DNA from: Procambarus clarkii
Lineage: Eukaryota > Arthropoda > Malacostraca > Decapoda > Cambaridae
Direction: 5' to 3'
Length of the DNA stretch: 64,000 nucleotides
Assembly (NCBI RefSeq): GCF_040958095.1
Contig: NC_091199.1
Location: 33,918,286 to 33,982,285 of the forward strand
In this document: one piece after another, positions 1 to 13,939 of the stretch
Position numbering within the stretch: position 1 is the stretch's first letter
How the letters are laid out: each line of letters starts with the position of its first letter
Notes under the pieces: generated by a model
Told to the model about the DNA's origin: nothing
The model's input: only the letters and a program-made list of their open reading frames with translations
Database searches by the model: none
Translations under genes and position numbers: made by a program

Positions 1-262
1 ACGGAACTATTTACTCTACCCACCATGAGAGTAAGGACAAGACAAGAACATATCGATGCCAACACAGAAGACAATGTCCAACATAACAGGCCAATTACAC
101 TGGATTAATCTTTGTGTTTAGATAGGAGATGCCTCGTATGGGCCAATAAGCCTTCTGCAGCCCCTATGTTTATCCCTTATGTATCCCCCCATGTTTTTCA
201 CCTTCATTGTATTATCACCTGACCTAATGCGGGTATAAAATCAACTAGTATTGTAAGATCTG

Positions 263-303
263 TTCACTTGAGAATGAACCACGGAGGTTCGAAACGTCGT
301 GCA
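263..303 (+). ncRNA. Hammerhead-ribozyme-like motif in Penelope family 1 pLTR, copy 1
   Basis: Reading 5' to 3': CAC, then TTGAGAAT, a 5-bp hairpin (GAACC / GGTTC), then GAAAC, GTC, and GTG able to pair with the first CAC. This is the order of a hammerhead (stem I, core, stem II, GAAA, minimal stem III, cleavage triplet, stem I). Penelope-like pLTRs are known to carry hammerheads with very short stem III. The core differs from canonical CUGANGA, so activity is uncertain. Confidence 0.5.
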
Positions 304-371
304 AATTATACAAATAAGTGTAATACACTCTATAGTAAATCACTTCTTTTCTTCACCTTAAAAGTACGAAA

Positions 372-2864
372 ATGAGTTTTGGAGAACTCCTATTCCAATT
401 AAGCCCTGATGCTAAGAAAATAGTTAGAGGGATAGAAGCCCTAAACCAGAAAATAATAAATACAGAATATGCGGTCATATTCAATGAAACATGTTTGAAA
501 GAAAACCTGCTGCCAGTATACACCAATATAAACCCACATGACCCAGCAGTCCGCAATACAGAGTTTACCTATAGGTATAGGCAAGAGCTCATTCGGCATC
601 AACTAAACAAGAAGAAGGAAGCCCTCCAAACCTTTATAGAGCAGGCGGAGCATCTGTTAAACAAATGGACCCAGTACGACATCCCTATCCAACTCAAGCA
701 AACCATCAACAGTGAACTATTTAACCTGAAACAACAACATAAAACTCTTGTAGAAACAAAGACACTCCGTAAGTTAACATCCCTAAACGGTGGACAGCTA
801 AAAATCCCTCGTCCTAAAGATGGCTACTTTAACCTGACTTCTTATGATCTTACCCAGGACCAACGAGACCTCTTAAATCTTGGTCTAAATTGTCAATTCT
901 TATCTAAACCAAAGATGCATCAAAAACGCCTGGAAATCGAAATGCTTCTGGACGATATCCATAAGCTAGAAGACAACAAAAAAGTCATCACCACGGACAC
1001 ACTTCAAGCTGAACTACTTGCAGAAGCAGGGAAAAAACGAGGAACATATTCATCTACAATCTTAACCCCACGACTCAAAGAAGCAGCGAAACAACTAAAA
1101 AATCTGAAAGACGTAACAATAAGAAAAGCCGACAAAACAGCAGCATATGTATTGATTCCTACCCATGAATACATGAACAAAATTAGCGACATCCTAAGTG
1201 ACGACTCCAAATTTCAACGAATCACGAGGAACCCCGTAGAAGACCTTAAGCGGAAAGTAAACAAAACAATTACAGCAATCAACGCAAAGAAAGGTAGTGT
1301 GCATTTCAATAAACTTCAAGGCGACTATGGCTTAGGATATGCCTACGGCAATGTTAAGACGCATAAACCAGGTAACCCACTACGCCCTATAATCAGCCAA
1401 ATACCAACCCCAACTTATCACCTGGCAAAGAAACTCAATGAACTCCTAACTCCATACACTCCAAGTAAGTTTAGTCTACAATCATCAGCAGATTTCCTAG
1501 AATTGATCAAATCTACCCAGCCCGATGGAATCATCGCTTCCCTGGACGTTGAATCCCTTTTTACCAACGTCCCAGTCGACACAACCATAGGAATGATACT
1601 GGACAGAGTATACAGAGACGAGAGCACCCCCAAATTAGACATACCTGAGCCACACTTGAAAAGTCTTCTCGAAGCATGTACAAAGGAAGCCCCTTTCATC
1701 AGTCCACAAGGAGACATGTATTTACAAATAGACGGAGTAGCAATGGGCTCCCCCTTAGGAGTTTTATTTGCTAATTTTTATATGGGAACCATCGAAGATA
1801 GGGTCTTCAGTAGCAGACAAAAACCAACTGTATACTGCCGTTATGTAGATGACATATTCGTAATAGTAAAAGACTCAGATGAACTAATTGACCTAAAAAG
1901 ACACCTAGAGAGAGAGTCAGTACTCCGATTTACACATGAAAATAGTGAAAATAACAGTCTGCCATTCTTGGATGTACTAATAACAAAAACAGGAACCTCT
2001 TTAAGCACCAACGTATATACCAAGCCCACCAACATAGGATTATGCCTGAACGGTAGAAGTGAGTGCCCCCAAAGATACAAAGCCAGTGTTCTCAATGCTT
2101 ATATTCGTCGAGCGCTTACCCACTGCTCTGAATGGAGCAACGTGAGTAGAGAGTTTGAAAGAGTAACTCAGGTATTGGTGAACAACGGATATAGCAACGC
2201 GGAAATAAACGCTGCTATAAGAAGACACTTGGACCGTTGGTATAATTCAGAACCTAGAACAGAAACCACAACACCCCCAATAAAATTATATTACAAATCA
2301 ACCATGCACAGTGAACATATAAAAGAGGAAAGAATAATGAAAGAAATAATCCGTAAAGGAGTAAAAAGCACTACTCCTAACCAAAACATAAACCTGATAA
2401 TATTCTACAAAACCAAGAAGACTTCCGAACTCCTTATCAAAAACAGCCCGAAGCCGACGGAGAACCCTCTACAGCAGTCAAGCGTTGTATACATGTACAC
2501 TTGCCCCCACGAAGGATGTAACCTTCAATGTAAGTACATAGGTATGACGTCGACCAAGCTGACGAGGCGTTTGACATGCCATCTTCAATCTGGTGCCCCT
2601 AGGAATCACATGAGACAAGCCCATGACATTACTCTAACAAGGGAAATGTTGAACAAGAATACTTGCATAATAGACAAAACCCAAGATTCAAGAAGATTAC
2701 AAATTCTTGAGGCAATTCACATAAGAATAGAGCGACCTACCATGAACACCCAAATCACGGAACTATTTACTCTACCCACCATGAGAGTAAGGACAAGACA
2801 AGAACATATCGATGCCAACACAGAAGACAATGTCCAACATAACAGGCCAATTACACTGGATTAA
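372..2864 (+). CDS. Penelope-like reverse transcriptase / GIY-YIG endonuclease polyprotein
   Basis: An 830-residue uninterrupted ORF starting at ATG 372. It is expected to reverse-transcribe the element RNA at a nick made by its own endonuclease. Visible landmarks are a YGNVKTHKPG stretch near residue 325 followed by PLRPIIS, an AMGSPLG motif near 457-463 (RT palm), and the catalytic YVDD at 491-494. The C-terminal GIY-YIG nuclease shows VVYMY near 705-709 and KYIG near 721-724, with cysteines between them as in other Penelope-like nucleases, then a conserved arginine-rich segment. The length fits the family range. The N-terminal 300 residues are lysine-rich and without a recognised fold. No frameshift or stop is seen, so the copy may be competent. 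The RT-then-GIY-YIG order excludes LINE and group II intron origins. Subfamily (Penelope, Neptune or other) was not resolved. Confidence 0.93.
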   Translation: MSFGELLFQLSPDAKKIVRGIEALNQKIINTEYAVIFNETCLKENLLPVYTNINPHDPAVRNTEFTYRYRQELIRHQLNKKKEALQTFIEQAEHLLNKWTQYDIPIQLKQTINSELFNLKQQHKTLVETKTLRKLTSLNGGQLKIPRPKDGYFNLTSYDLTQDQRDLLNLGLNCQFLSKPKMHQKRLEIEMLLDDIHKLEDNKKVITTDTLQAELLAEAGKKRGTYSSTILTPRLKEAAKQLKNLKDVTIRKADKTAAYVLIPTHEYMNKISDILSDDSKFQRITRNPVEDLKRKVNKTITAINAKKGSVHFNKLQGDYGLGYAYGNVKTHKPGNPLRPIISQIPTPTYHLAKKLNELLTPYTPSKFSLQSSADFLELIKSTQPDGIIASLDVESLFTNVPVDTTIGMILDRVYRDESTPKLDIPEPHLKSLLEACTKEAPFISPQGDMYLQIDGVAMGSPLGVLFANFYMGTIEDRVFSSRQKPTVYCRYVDDIFVIVKDSDELIDLKRHLERESVLRFTHENSENNSLPFLDVLITKTGTSLSTNVYTKPTNIGLCLNGRSECPQRYKASVLNAYIRRALTHCSEWSNVSREFERVTQVLVNNGYSNAEINAAIRRHLDRWYNSEPRTETTTPPIKLYYKSTMHSEHIKEERIMKEIIRKGVKSTTPNQNINLIIFYKTKKTSELLIKNSPKPTENPLQQSSVVYMYTCPHEGCNLQCKYIGMTSTKLTRRLTCHLQSGAPRNHMRQAHDITLTREMLNKNTCIIDKTQDSRRLQILEAIHIRIERPTMNTQITELFTLPTMRVRTRQEHIDANTEDNVQHNRPITLD

Positions 2865-3018
2865 TCTTTGTGTTTAGATAGGAGATGCCTCGTATGGGCC
2901 AATAAGCCTTCTGCAGCCCCTATGTTTATCCCTTATGTATCCCCCCATGTTTTTCACCTTCATTGTATTATCACCTGACCTAATGCGGGTATAAAATCAA
3001 CTAGTATTGTAAGATCTG

Positions 3019-3059
3019 TTCACTTGAGAATGAACCATGGAGGTTCGAAACGTCGTGCA
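3019..3059 (+). ncRNA. Hammerhead-ribozyme-like motif in Penelope family 1 pLTR, copy 2
   Basis: The second pLTR copy of the motif at 263-303. The only change is T for C in the stem II loop (3038), so the helices are unchanged. Same caveat: a non-canonical core, fold inferred by eye. Confidence 0.5.
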
Positions 3060-3127
3060 AATTATACAAATAAGTGTAATACACTCTATAGTAAATCACT
3101 TCTTTTCTTCACCTTAAAAGTACGAAA

Positions 3128-4373
<1,246 letters not shown>

Positions 4374-4402
4374 AGTCCTAGGTAGGTCCTACCTTAAGGC
4401 AG

Positions 4403-5065
4403 GTCCTAGTCAATAACGGCTTCTCCAATGGTTTCATCGAAGACATCATAAGAAGGAAAGTGAAAAGCCATGCAACCTCTGAAGAGACAACTAACACAAC
4501 ACCTATACCCCCTATTAGACTATTTTACAGGAACTTCTTTTCCACAGCTCATAAAACGGAGGAAAGGGTCCTGAAAGATATTGTTAATAGAAACGTTATC
4601 CCTACAGACAAAAATCAGAGGATACAACTGACGATTTACTATAAAACCAGAAAAACGGCCAGCCTTCTCATGAGAAACTCTCCAGACACAAAACAGAACG
4701 CTTTAAAAGAGACTAACGTCGTCTATGCCTTCAAATGCCCACTTGGGGACTGTAAGCTCCAAAAAACCCAGTATATAGGCAAGACAACAACATCTCTTCC
4801 TAGGCGTTTAACGATGCATAAGCAACAGGGCTCCATTAAGGAACATATAATCTCTTCCCACAACCAAACCATCGCCAGAGAAATCCTAGTAAACAACACA
4901 GAAATCATCGATAGATACAGCGATAGCAGGCGGCTTGACGTTTGCGAGGCACTACACATCAAAAAGTCAACACCAGCAATCAACAGCCAATTATTGCACA
5001 ACTATATTCTACCCACCTCAAGACTCCGCTCCAATATAGAAGCATCAAGAAATATGGACCAATAG
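4403..5065 (+). pseudogene. Penelope-like family 2 fragment, plus strand (GIY-YIG domain)
   Basis: An open frame of about 220 codons with no native start. It begins QVLVNNGFSNGF, a segment also seen in family 1 just upstream of the nuclease, and ends at TAG 5063-5065. The GIY-YIG domain is complete: VVYAF, CPLGDC, YIGKTTTSLPRRL and the distal E/H-rich part. The RT domain is absent, so this is a 5'-truncated copy. The 3' non-coding region (5066-5319) and the start of another ORF copy (5320) follow in the usual tandem order. Confidence 0.85.
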
Positions 5066-5257
5066 GCTTTCTACAAACACTTCTATTCAATACCCATTGT
5101 TTGTGTTCTGTCTTGTGTTGATACTTTTAATACCCTATTAATATCCCCTCTTGTTCTGTCTTTTGTTAATGCCACATCACCCCTCCCACCTCACTCAAAT
5201 GTAGATATAAAATTGGAGATACGTAAGTTCTAATCAGTTGTGTATTTGTGAACTAAA

Positions 5258-5308
5258 GTCTTTGAAAATGTAATAAGTTTTACGAAACGCGCCCGTGTCG
5301 CGTCAGAC
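5258..5308 (+). ncRNA. Hammerhead-like motif in Penelope family 2
   Basis: The order is AGTCT, TTGAAAAT, hairpin GTAA/TTAC, GAAA, hairpin CGCG/CGCG, TC, AGACT. The outer AGTCT and AGACT are exact complements, giving stem I. The other family 2 copies hold the same motif (minus strand near 3560-3612 and 5703-5750, plus strand near 6010-6060). In one copy CGCG-CCCGTGT-CGCG is CGCG-TTCGTGT-CGCG, a change confined to the loop. The core is one nucleotide longer than CUGANGA. Self-cleavage is not shown. Confidence 0.55.
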
Positions 5309-5319
5309 TAGAAATAAAA

Positions 5320-5430
5320 ATGAATTTTGGAGAATTGATTTTTGATTTACCTCCAACAGTGAAGCGTAATGTACGAAAGATTGAGAAAATTTGTGTTAGA
5401 ATTATTAATCTTACTTTTTCGGTCATATTT
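5320..5430 (+). pseudogene. Start of Penelope family 2 ORF, cut by (TA)n
   Basis: ATG 5320 begins MNFGELIFDLPPTVKRNV and runs about 37 codons to VIFNN, then enters (TA)n. It is the 5' end of a tandem pLTR-like copy. Confidence 0.8.
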
Positions 5431-5871
<441 letters not shown>

Positions 5872-5890
5872 GACAGAACATGAAACAAAC

Positions 5891-6220
5891 TTGTGTTGAT
5901 GAAATTAATACCCTATTAATGCCAGCTCACCCCATCCATCTCAGTCAAATGTAGATATAAAATCGGAGATGCGTAAATTCTATTCAGTTGTGTATTTGTA
6001 AACAAAGTCTTTGAAAATGTAATAAGTTTTACGAAACGCGTTCGTGTCGCGTCAGACTAGAAATAAAAAATGAATTTTGGAGAATTGATTTTTTATTTAC
6101 CTCCAACAGTGAAAAGAAATGTACGAAAGATTGAGAAAATTCGTGTTAGAATTATTAATCTTACTTTTTCGGTCATATTTAATAATATATGTCTACAGGA
6201 AAGACTGCTACCAAAATATA

Positions 6221-6226
<6 letters not shown>
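5891..6226 (+). mobile_element. Penelope family 2 pLTR fragment, plus strand
   Basis: The inverted partner of 5577-5871. It runs through the hammerhead-like region and an ORF start at ATG 6070, to LLPKYTNI at 6226. There, as in the copies at 3288 and 3397, it meets (TA)n. Confidence 0.8.
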
Positions 6227-6850
<624 letters not shown>

Positions 6851-7245
6851 GTGGTGGATGGTGGGTGGTTGTTGGTGGTTCGAGGGTGGGGGATGGTGGG
6901 TGGTTGTTTGTGGAGCGAGAGTGGTGGATGGTGGGTGGTTGTTTGTGGAGCGAGGGTGGTGGATGGTGGGTGGTTGTTGGTGGTTCGAGGGTGGGGAATG
7001 GTGGGTGGTTGTTTGTGGAGCGAGAGTGGTGGATGGTGGGTGGTTGTTTGTGGAGCGAGGGTGGTGGATGGTGGGTGGTTGTTGGTGGTTCGAGGGTGGT
7101 GGATGGTGGGTGGTTGTTTGTGGAGCGAGAGTGGTGGATGGTGGGTGGTTGTTGGTGGTGCTAGGGGTGGTGGATGGTGGTGGATGTTTGTGGAGCGAGA
7201 GTGGTGGATGGTGGGTGGTTGTTGGGAGAGCATATGTGGGGATGG
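6851..7245. repeat. 35-bp minisatellite with 105-bp higher-order period
   Basis: Units start at 6851, 6886, 6921, 6956, 6991, 7026, 7061 and 7096, spaced exactly 35 bp. Every third unit carries TTGGTGGTTCGAGG instead of TTTGTGGAGCGAGA/G, giving a 105-bp higher-order repeat. It is G/T-rich on the plus strand. Open frames rich in Gly, Trp and Val are a side effect of the composition. Confidence 0.92.
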
Positions 7246-7620
7246 TAGGTAGTTGTTGGTGGAGCGAGGTTGGGGGGTGGTTGTTGGTGGAGCGAGGGTG
7301 GAGGATGGTGGGTTGTTGTTGGTGGAGCGAAGGTGGGGGATGGTTGGGTTGTTGTTGGTGGAGCGAGATTGGGGGGATGGTGGGGTAGTTGTTGGTTTAG
7401 CGAAGGTGAGGGATTGTTTGGTTGTTGTTGGTGGAGCGAGGGTGGGGGATTGTTTGGTTGTTGTTGGTGGAGCGAGGGTGAGTGAAAGTCGGGTGGAAGT
7501 TGGTGTAGCTAGGAACTTGGTGGAGCGATATTGGGGGATGGTGGGTGGAAGTTGGTGGTCGAGGGTGGGGAATGGTGGGTGGAAGTTTGTGGAGCGAGGG
7601 TGGGTGATGTATGGATGGTG
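7246..7620. repeat. Decayed G/T-rich minisatellite
   Basis: Variants of GGTGGAGCGAGGGTGGGGGATGG at irregular spacing of about 35-45 bp, continuing the ordered array on its left. Followed to about 7800 by unrelated sequence with a short (GA)n at 7670-7685. Confidence 0.8.
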
Positions 7621-7799
7621 GATCATCAGTGGGAAAAACGGTGCCAAAGTACTTTTTATTGGGAGAGACGAGAGAGAGAGAGAGATCTGGGGGGAGAGGG
7701 GAACCCAGAACGACACCGATAGTTGGAGAGAAGTATTTTCCATTGCAAAAGAAAGGCTATAGATTCAACACAGAATCTGATGAATTAGTAGGAAGTGGG

Positions 7800-8423
7800 A
7801 GATGAAGGAAGCGGGGCTGAGGGCTACCCAGCCAGCTTACGCCGAGCTACCCCATGGCTGCGGTGTCTACACCTCTGGCTACACCCTGTGGATACACCCT
7901 TTGGCTACACCCTGTGGCTACACCGGGTCTATACACGTGGTTGTGACAGAACCACGTGTGAGAAGTTGGGTGATCTTCAGACCCAGTGCTTCAGCTTCAG
8001 TGGAGTGAAATCAGATACCTGGTGTGGTTGTCCGAAGCACCTTGCTAGGTGATGGAAGCTAGTTGGTGAGGCGCACCTTTATTGACGTCATTTAGCAGCT
8101 GTGGGAGGGCACAGACTGTCTGTAAGGACGTGAGTGTGTATGATATACACATTAACACAATTAGATGTATATGTAGTACAAATTGTGTGCTGACTGGCTT
8201 GGTTATATATACCTTGTATATTCATCTCATTCCAAGAGAAAAGCAGGTGCAGGGCCAGGTAATATAGGTTTAGCCAAGTGTCACCTTGAGGTCTGTAATA
8301 TCTGTGCAATTTTCTTTAGTGCTGTAATTGATTTATTCGTTAGGGGTTATAGAGTACGATTTATTATATATATTGTGCTAGGACCATATCCAAGAATGTC
8401 TCACTGCAGGTCCAGTAATTTGT
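7800..8423 (+). repeat. AT-rich long repeat unit, copy I, left part
   Basis: Includes an 18-bp quasi-tandem run (GGCTACACCCTGT-like) at 7870-7930 and a segment resembling 14160-14720. Shared pieces are the CTTCAGCTTCAGT motif, GATGTATATG, and CACC(C)TGAGGTCTGTA. A retroposon interrupts it at 8424. No gene is supported. Confidence 0.5.
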
Positions 8424-10473
8424 TATTGTTGTTGAGTTAGAGGCGACGACGATCGTGGGATCGGATGCGCCCCGGCGTACCCGTTAAGGGTTAATCGCGA
8501 AGCCAGGAAAGGCGAAACGCCAAGCCAAAACGCGAAACGAGTGATGCCAAACACTAGAAACGAATGTGCCACACGGCAAAGAAACGCACAAAGGGAGAGG
8601 CACGAGCACATAATATAACAGGGCAAACAAACAGCCAGAGGGGCACACAGCATTTCATATAGCAAATATACAGGAAATCAGTGGACATACTTGCCTGGGA
8701 ACCTGGCCCGTGGGAACCGTACATTGAACGCTTCCCAGAGCACCCACCGCCAAGGGTCCCGTCTATCCACCGGGGACGCCATAACATCCAGAACCGGGGC
8801 AACAAACACCCGCAAACAGGGGACACTACTCGCCTACCCATGAGGCGAGTAGCTGCCACCCGCCCCCACATGAAGGGAACCTGCCCACCAAGAAAGTTCT
8901 CGGTCCGTTAGACAGCACTAACTTGGCAATCTCCGTTCAATGACCCGGTGGCATCACAGATGTCGGCAACACGTCCTCCAGGTCCCCAACGCGCACCCTC
9001 ACAGGAACGAACGGGCCACAGGGCACCACCACAGGGGCACCCGTGGCCCCGGGCACACCACCAGAAGACAGCAGGAGAGTCCCCTGGCGAGGAAAGAACC
9101 GAAGGCATGTCCGAGACACAGGCACCAGCACCAGCAGGCACATAGACCTCCGCCACCACTAACTGCGGAGACATCGACGTATCCGCATCTACACCGTCAA
9201 CACCCGAAGACCCACAGTCACTGAAGTCACCAACATCGGCCCAGGCAGAAGACAAACGCCAGGAACGTTTGGGCCCCGGCCGGATATCGTCAGAGCCGGA
9301 AGCGGACCCAGAAACACGGGTACCACGAGCCGGATGAACCGACGCCCGACACAGAACGGCAGCAGCCTCCACCACAGGGGGAACCAGGCCACACACAGCA
9401 GGAGGCTCCGCAGCCACCCCAGCACCCAGCACATCCGGGACCCAAGTTACGGAAACAGGGCCAGGCGCAGCATCCGAAGACGAGGGAGAAGACAGCGATG
9501 CCACACAGGGAGCACCAAGAAGGCCCACGGGAGCAGCTTGGACAGTGACAAGATCAGGCAGACTAACCGACGGTACTGCAATACCTGGAGGAGGGTCGGC
9601 AACAACCGGAGGAACGTCAGACGTCGCCGGGGGAGCTGCAGCAGCGAACGGGACACGCACCTCCTCATCACTGGAGACTGCCTCCAGTGGGAGCGGCGGG
9701 AAATCCTCTTCTCGGAATAAGTTGACAGGAGTAGCTGGGGCCTCAGAGCACCCGGCAGCCTGATGCCCCAACAGGCCACATCGGAAACAGGTACGAGGCT
9801 GCTGGGCATAATACACACGGACGTAGTATCCCATAAGCCAGACAGAAGAAGGTATGTCCGACCGCAGGTACATTCCCAACATGCGAATGTTCGTTCGCCT
9901 CCCAGCATACCGCCCCGAGGAGAGCGTGTTCACCCGCACGCTGACAACAGTACCAAACCTCCCGAAGGAACGACGGAGGAGGTCTTCATGGAACTCCAAG
10001 GGCACACCATGGACACTGACATAAGTCAGGGCACCACTGCGGTCCGAAATCGCCACAGGGCCGGCATCATCCGGCAACGGCAACGTACAGCCCTTGTACT
10101 GACGGAGGAAGTCCCGGTACTCCTCCTCCTTCTCGAACTTAATAACAACCCGGTGGGCTGTAACAAGCTCTACACCGTAGATAGCCTCCACTGGGATACG
10201 GAGCATGTCACATATCACCATTTCGTGGTCGTATATCCAGCCTTACAAGTGAACTCCAGGCCCACGGAGTTCACACGCACAACAGGGGGAAGATCGCCTC
10301 CCATGTCAGAACCGACACGCAGCCAGGCAGCAACAAACTGAGAGGGCAGAAACGCCCACACCACCTGGCGACCAAAATGGCAAACAACCCCAACACCCAC
10401 GGAGGGTCGGCAAGACGTCCTCACTCCACGGCCGCCAGCAGTTGACCCTCTGCTGTAGCTGGAGAACCCACTC
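8424..10473 (-). mobile_element. RRM/CCHC retroposon, type A, copy A1
   Basis: A 2.05-kb insertion flanked by a 14-bp target duplication (GTCCAGTAATTTGT at 8410-8423 and 10474-10487). The 3' end (left, minus strand) finishes with a short CAA-type tail preceded by a segment also ending copy A2. The 5' end is at 10473. It encodes only the RRM/CCHC protein and no RT. The target duplication and simple tail indicate LINE-type target-primed insertion. Confidence 0.85.
8908..10221 (-). pseudogene. RRM-like/CCHC Gag-like ORF of copy A1
   Basis: An open frame of 437 codons. The natural start is probably further upstream at ATG 10304 (minus strand), since MGGDLPPVVRVNSVGLEF is encoded there, but a one-base frameshift near 10230 separates it. 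The order is an RRM-like region (VYGVELVTAHRVVIKF... then LTYVSVHGVPLEF...GTVVSVRV), a single CCHC knuckle CFRCGLLGHQAAGC, NLFREEDFPPLPLE, a Pro/Ala/Val-rich linker, and GPKRSWRLSSAWADVGDF. The C-terminal end lies in another frame (8554-8871). Probably an RNA-binding protein that packages its own transcript, inferred from ORF1/Gag-like architecture. Confidence 0.75.
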
Positions 10474-13080
10474 GTCCAGTAATTTGTCAGACCAAGGTCA
10501 TGGGTGGTCGGTTGACACCCTGGTGTCTGTAATTACTGTGTCATGTGTCGTGTGGGGAGTCAGTAATTGGTATTACTAACTTAATGTGTAGTGATGTCAT
10601 TAACATAGGGATATGTTAATGACACCTTCGTTGGTTGTCTTTGGGTAGTAGCAATGTATGTATATATGTTTATATGGCTGCCCCGTGAGCTGTGTTGCCT
10701 GGTGGAAATCTTAAGTGCGAAATTGGGGTTTTTAGGGTAAATTATGGGGTAATTAACTACATCAGGGGATGCGCATTGGTTTTGATGAGCGCATTAGCGA
10801 GTGGGTGACAGTGCCTGGGGTTAATGTTTACGTTAAGAACTAGTTAATTGTTCGTGGGGCCATTATTTGGTTACTGTGGCTAATTAGGGTTAATTAGTGC
10901 CAGCTGTCGGTGGAACAACGGTGAGTTAACGTATTTTCATTATTTACTCATGCTAATTAGGATAATTAGCATTCAAAGTGATTCCACACAGTAATTCTTT
11001 GCAGGGTGTTGCAGAATTGTGGGGCAGTGATGTTGGTGTATACAGATGTATTGTTGCCAAACCGTGTGTGTCATTACTGAGGGTGTTCACAGTAATTAAC
11101 GTGTTGCAGTGGGATGCAAGCGTATGGGGCTGTGACATTTACGTATATATCACTGAGTGGTGTGACTTGTGTCACTTACGTGTGTTGATTGTCTGTGGAG
11201 ACAAGACCCTGATAAATTCTTGTAGTGATCTTGGGTCATTAAGGATTCAGAGTTAATTAGGGGTCATTAACTTTATAAGGGGTTGCACATTGTTTAATGA
11301 GGGATTTGCTGAAAGAGTAGTAACGAGAGACGTTTCAGGTGCAATCAATTCTCCGTGTGACAGCTAATTGCTAACTCTAGCTAATTGTGTAATTAGCATT
11401 CTCATCATGAATTCACATAGTGGTGAGGGACTGTCAAGGGTGACAGTATTTTGTGTTAACGTAATTTGTTTGTGACTAATTACCGGGCTGTGGGACGGCT
11501 AATTAGTGGCTCATGTTAATTACAGTAATTAATGTCAGAGAGATTGACTGTTGTAGAGCGAAGTCATTGGGCTAGCATTACTCGCTGGATTAATTGTATC
11601 TGGCTGTGGGACATATGATTAAGCACTAATGTTAATTAAGGGTAATTAGCACCTCGTCCGTGAATTCACTGTGTTTGATGGGACCTGCTTAGGCAGTGTA
11701 GAGTGAGACGTATTTGTGTATAATTAATTATCGGTCCCTGGGACAGTTAATTAATTGTTCAAGGTTAATTAGGGGAATTAACTCTCATTAAAGTAAATTT
11801 GATATAGGCTGTGGAGAAGATACCAAGAGGGTGGTAAGCTTGATTAACGTAACTCGATGGGGACTTAATTAGCTGACCGTTTGACAGTAATTATCAATTA
11901 CTCACTGAATGCTTGATGGATCAAGTGTAATGTAATTATGAGATAAAGAGTTATTTTTTAACAGTTTGACTTGTCAGACAAGTGTTTGTGATTAACGTAG
12001 AGTACTGTTGTTGTTTGTTGTCTGAGAGAGACAAGTGTTTGTGATTAACATAGAAGTACTTTGTTGCTGACTGCTGTTGACAATTAACGTAAGTAATCAC
12101 AGAATCACTTTAGTAAATGATTAAGGCAATTTGCTTGATTATCGTCTCTGGAGACGAAAGTTAAAGTAATTTGGGGATTACCAGAGAAGTGTTTCAGGCT
12201 CCCACCTTGCCTAGCTTTGGTTACATTTGCAACTTCATTGCAGGGAGTCGTAAAGAGGGACTGAGAGGAGGTTATTGGAGGTACTGTCTTAGAACCTGCC
12301 TTGATGTTGTTTGCAATAGTTACTGTATTGCAGGATGTTGCAGGGGTTTTCTTGATTGCATTCTCGTGTCGTCTGGGGCACCATTGTTCATTTAGTCAGC
12401 CCAAAGTGACAACAAGATGGAGATTGTTATTATTTCTCGATAAGCTACTGAATAGCTGTCTTTCAATATGCCACTGGATGAACATTAACATAACGTAACG
12501 CTCGCTGTTGTGTAAACCTCGTCTTGTTGAAGTAATTTGCTTGCAATATTGTCGTCAGTGGGCACACCTGTGTTCAGGTTAGATCAGTATTCAGCCTCGC
12601 GGCAATTGACAGGAGTCATTGATACATGCTTGTTAAGTAGCTGTTGTTCAGTGCTACTGGATGGACATTAACGTAACATAAACTCGATGTTGTATTAGTT
12701 TAGTCTCTTTATTAATGAACTTGCTATTGTTATAGAGAGTGGTCTTTTTGTCAAGCCCTTCAAGAATATTGTTCCACCCATGTTCTGCATTTTACGATTG
12801 TTCTAAGTAATGTGATCTTTTTAATTTAATGAAGGTCTGCTTCTGGGAATTCGATCCTGATTCGCCACACACCAAAATAAGAATTTGATATGAGAGTCCA
12901 TGGGTTACCCTTTCTTGTGCTACGAATGGAGCCCAGCGACCTAGCTGATAGGGATTTCACCCTCAGTGAATCCTGGCGGTTGCTCCCGCCTTCCTTTTTC
13001 ACATTACCAGCCCTTGTGGGGTGTTGGATGAAAGCTTATGCTAAGGACCATCGTTTAAGACTAGCCAGTAGTTTGTGACT
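10474..13080 (+). repeat. AT-rich long repeat unit, copy I, main part
   Basis: About 2.6 kb dense in TTAATTA, GTAATTA and TTAACGTAA-like motifs. It aligns by eye with copy II (14640-15062, 17677-18119, 22115-23780) from a GTGTCGTGTGGGGAGTCAG-like segment (10548) to a GGGTTACCCTTTCTTG-like segment (12902). Short open frames occur but lack codon structure or family similarity, so none is called. Confidence 0.7.
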
Positions 13081-13939
13081 GGTCTGTAGAGAGAGTTACA
13101 GAATTTAGTCTGTTTTCTGAGAAATGGGACTTGTGAGAGTGAGTGTGGCATGAGAGGGTACTTGAACTTGTTAGCCAATGATTTCATGGGAGGTGGGGGG
13201 GACAGAGGGGTGAACGTCGCCTCCCCCACCCTGTGTGGTATGACGTCACACTCCTAGGCCTCTCCCGCCTTGTGACGTCACGGAACACCTCAGGGTAGGG
13301 ACGTCGGTGATTCGTCTAGGCATCACAGCCTCGTGGTGATGTTTAGGCGCGAAAGGCTGTAATTCGTAGCGACACGATAGGCTGTGCCGGCTTTGCTCTG
13401 ATTGATCAAGATAAGGTGGGGGGAAACGATGATCTTTTGAGTCCGCTAGCCTGCCAAAAGTTAGTCTAGGACCCGCGAGCAGTGGACAAGGTGTCCCCGG
13501 GTGGGGATGGCGTGTTTGCTACCTCCACCACCGGTAATCGCCGTGTTATCTTCTTCTTACTCACCATGCACGGTAATCCTGCCATCGCGGATCGTGTCTG
13601 GATCCAATTTGCGTGATCTTGTGCCAAGGAGTAAGGAAGGAACTGTGTTAGACTCTAGAGAACAGTGCAATCATGAGGCCCCAGGCAAGCCTCGTGGTGT
13701 ATGAGATGTTATTGCTCACATCTGATAACGGACAAGTGGTGGAATAGGGCAGGGCCTCCCAGTGTAATTGAGGTGAAATTACAGGCCCCGTTTGACTTTG
13801 AAATTCCACCTTGCCATGTGCGCCATTTTGTCTCCCTCCATTCATCACACCCGGTGTACGAGCGAGCCCTGCTTGTGGTGTGTGTGGGTGTGAGTGAACC
13901 TTCTACCCACGTTTGTACACCTGAGACAACCCCAGGTGA
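13081..13939. other. No recognised feature
   Basis: Mixed-composition DNA with several GACGTCA sites (about 13243-13290). No coding or repeat assignment could be made. Confidence 0.5.

Noticed and set aside
12171-12498. Small ORFs in the AT-rich unit
   Set aside because: No conservation in copy II, no signal of coding bias.
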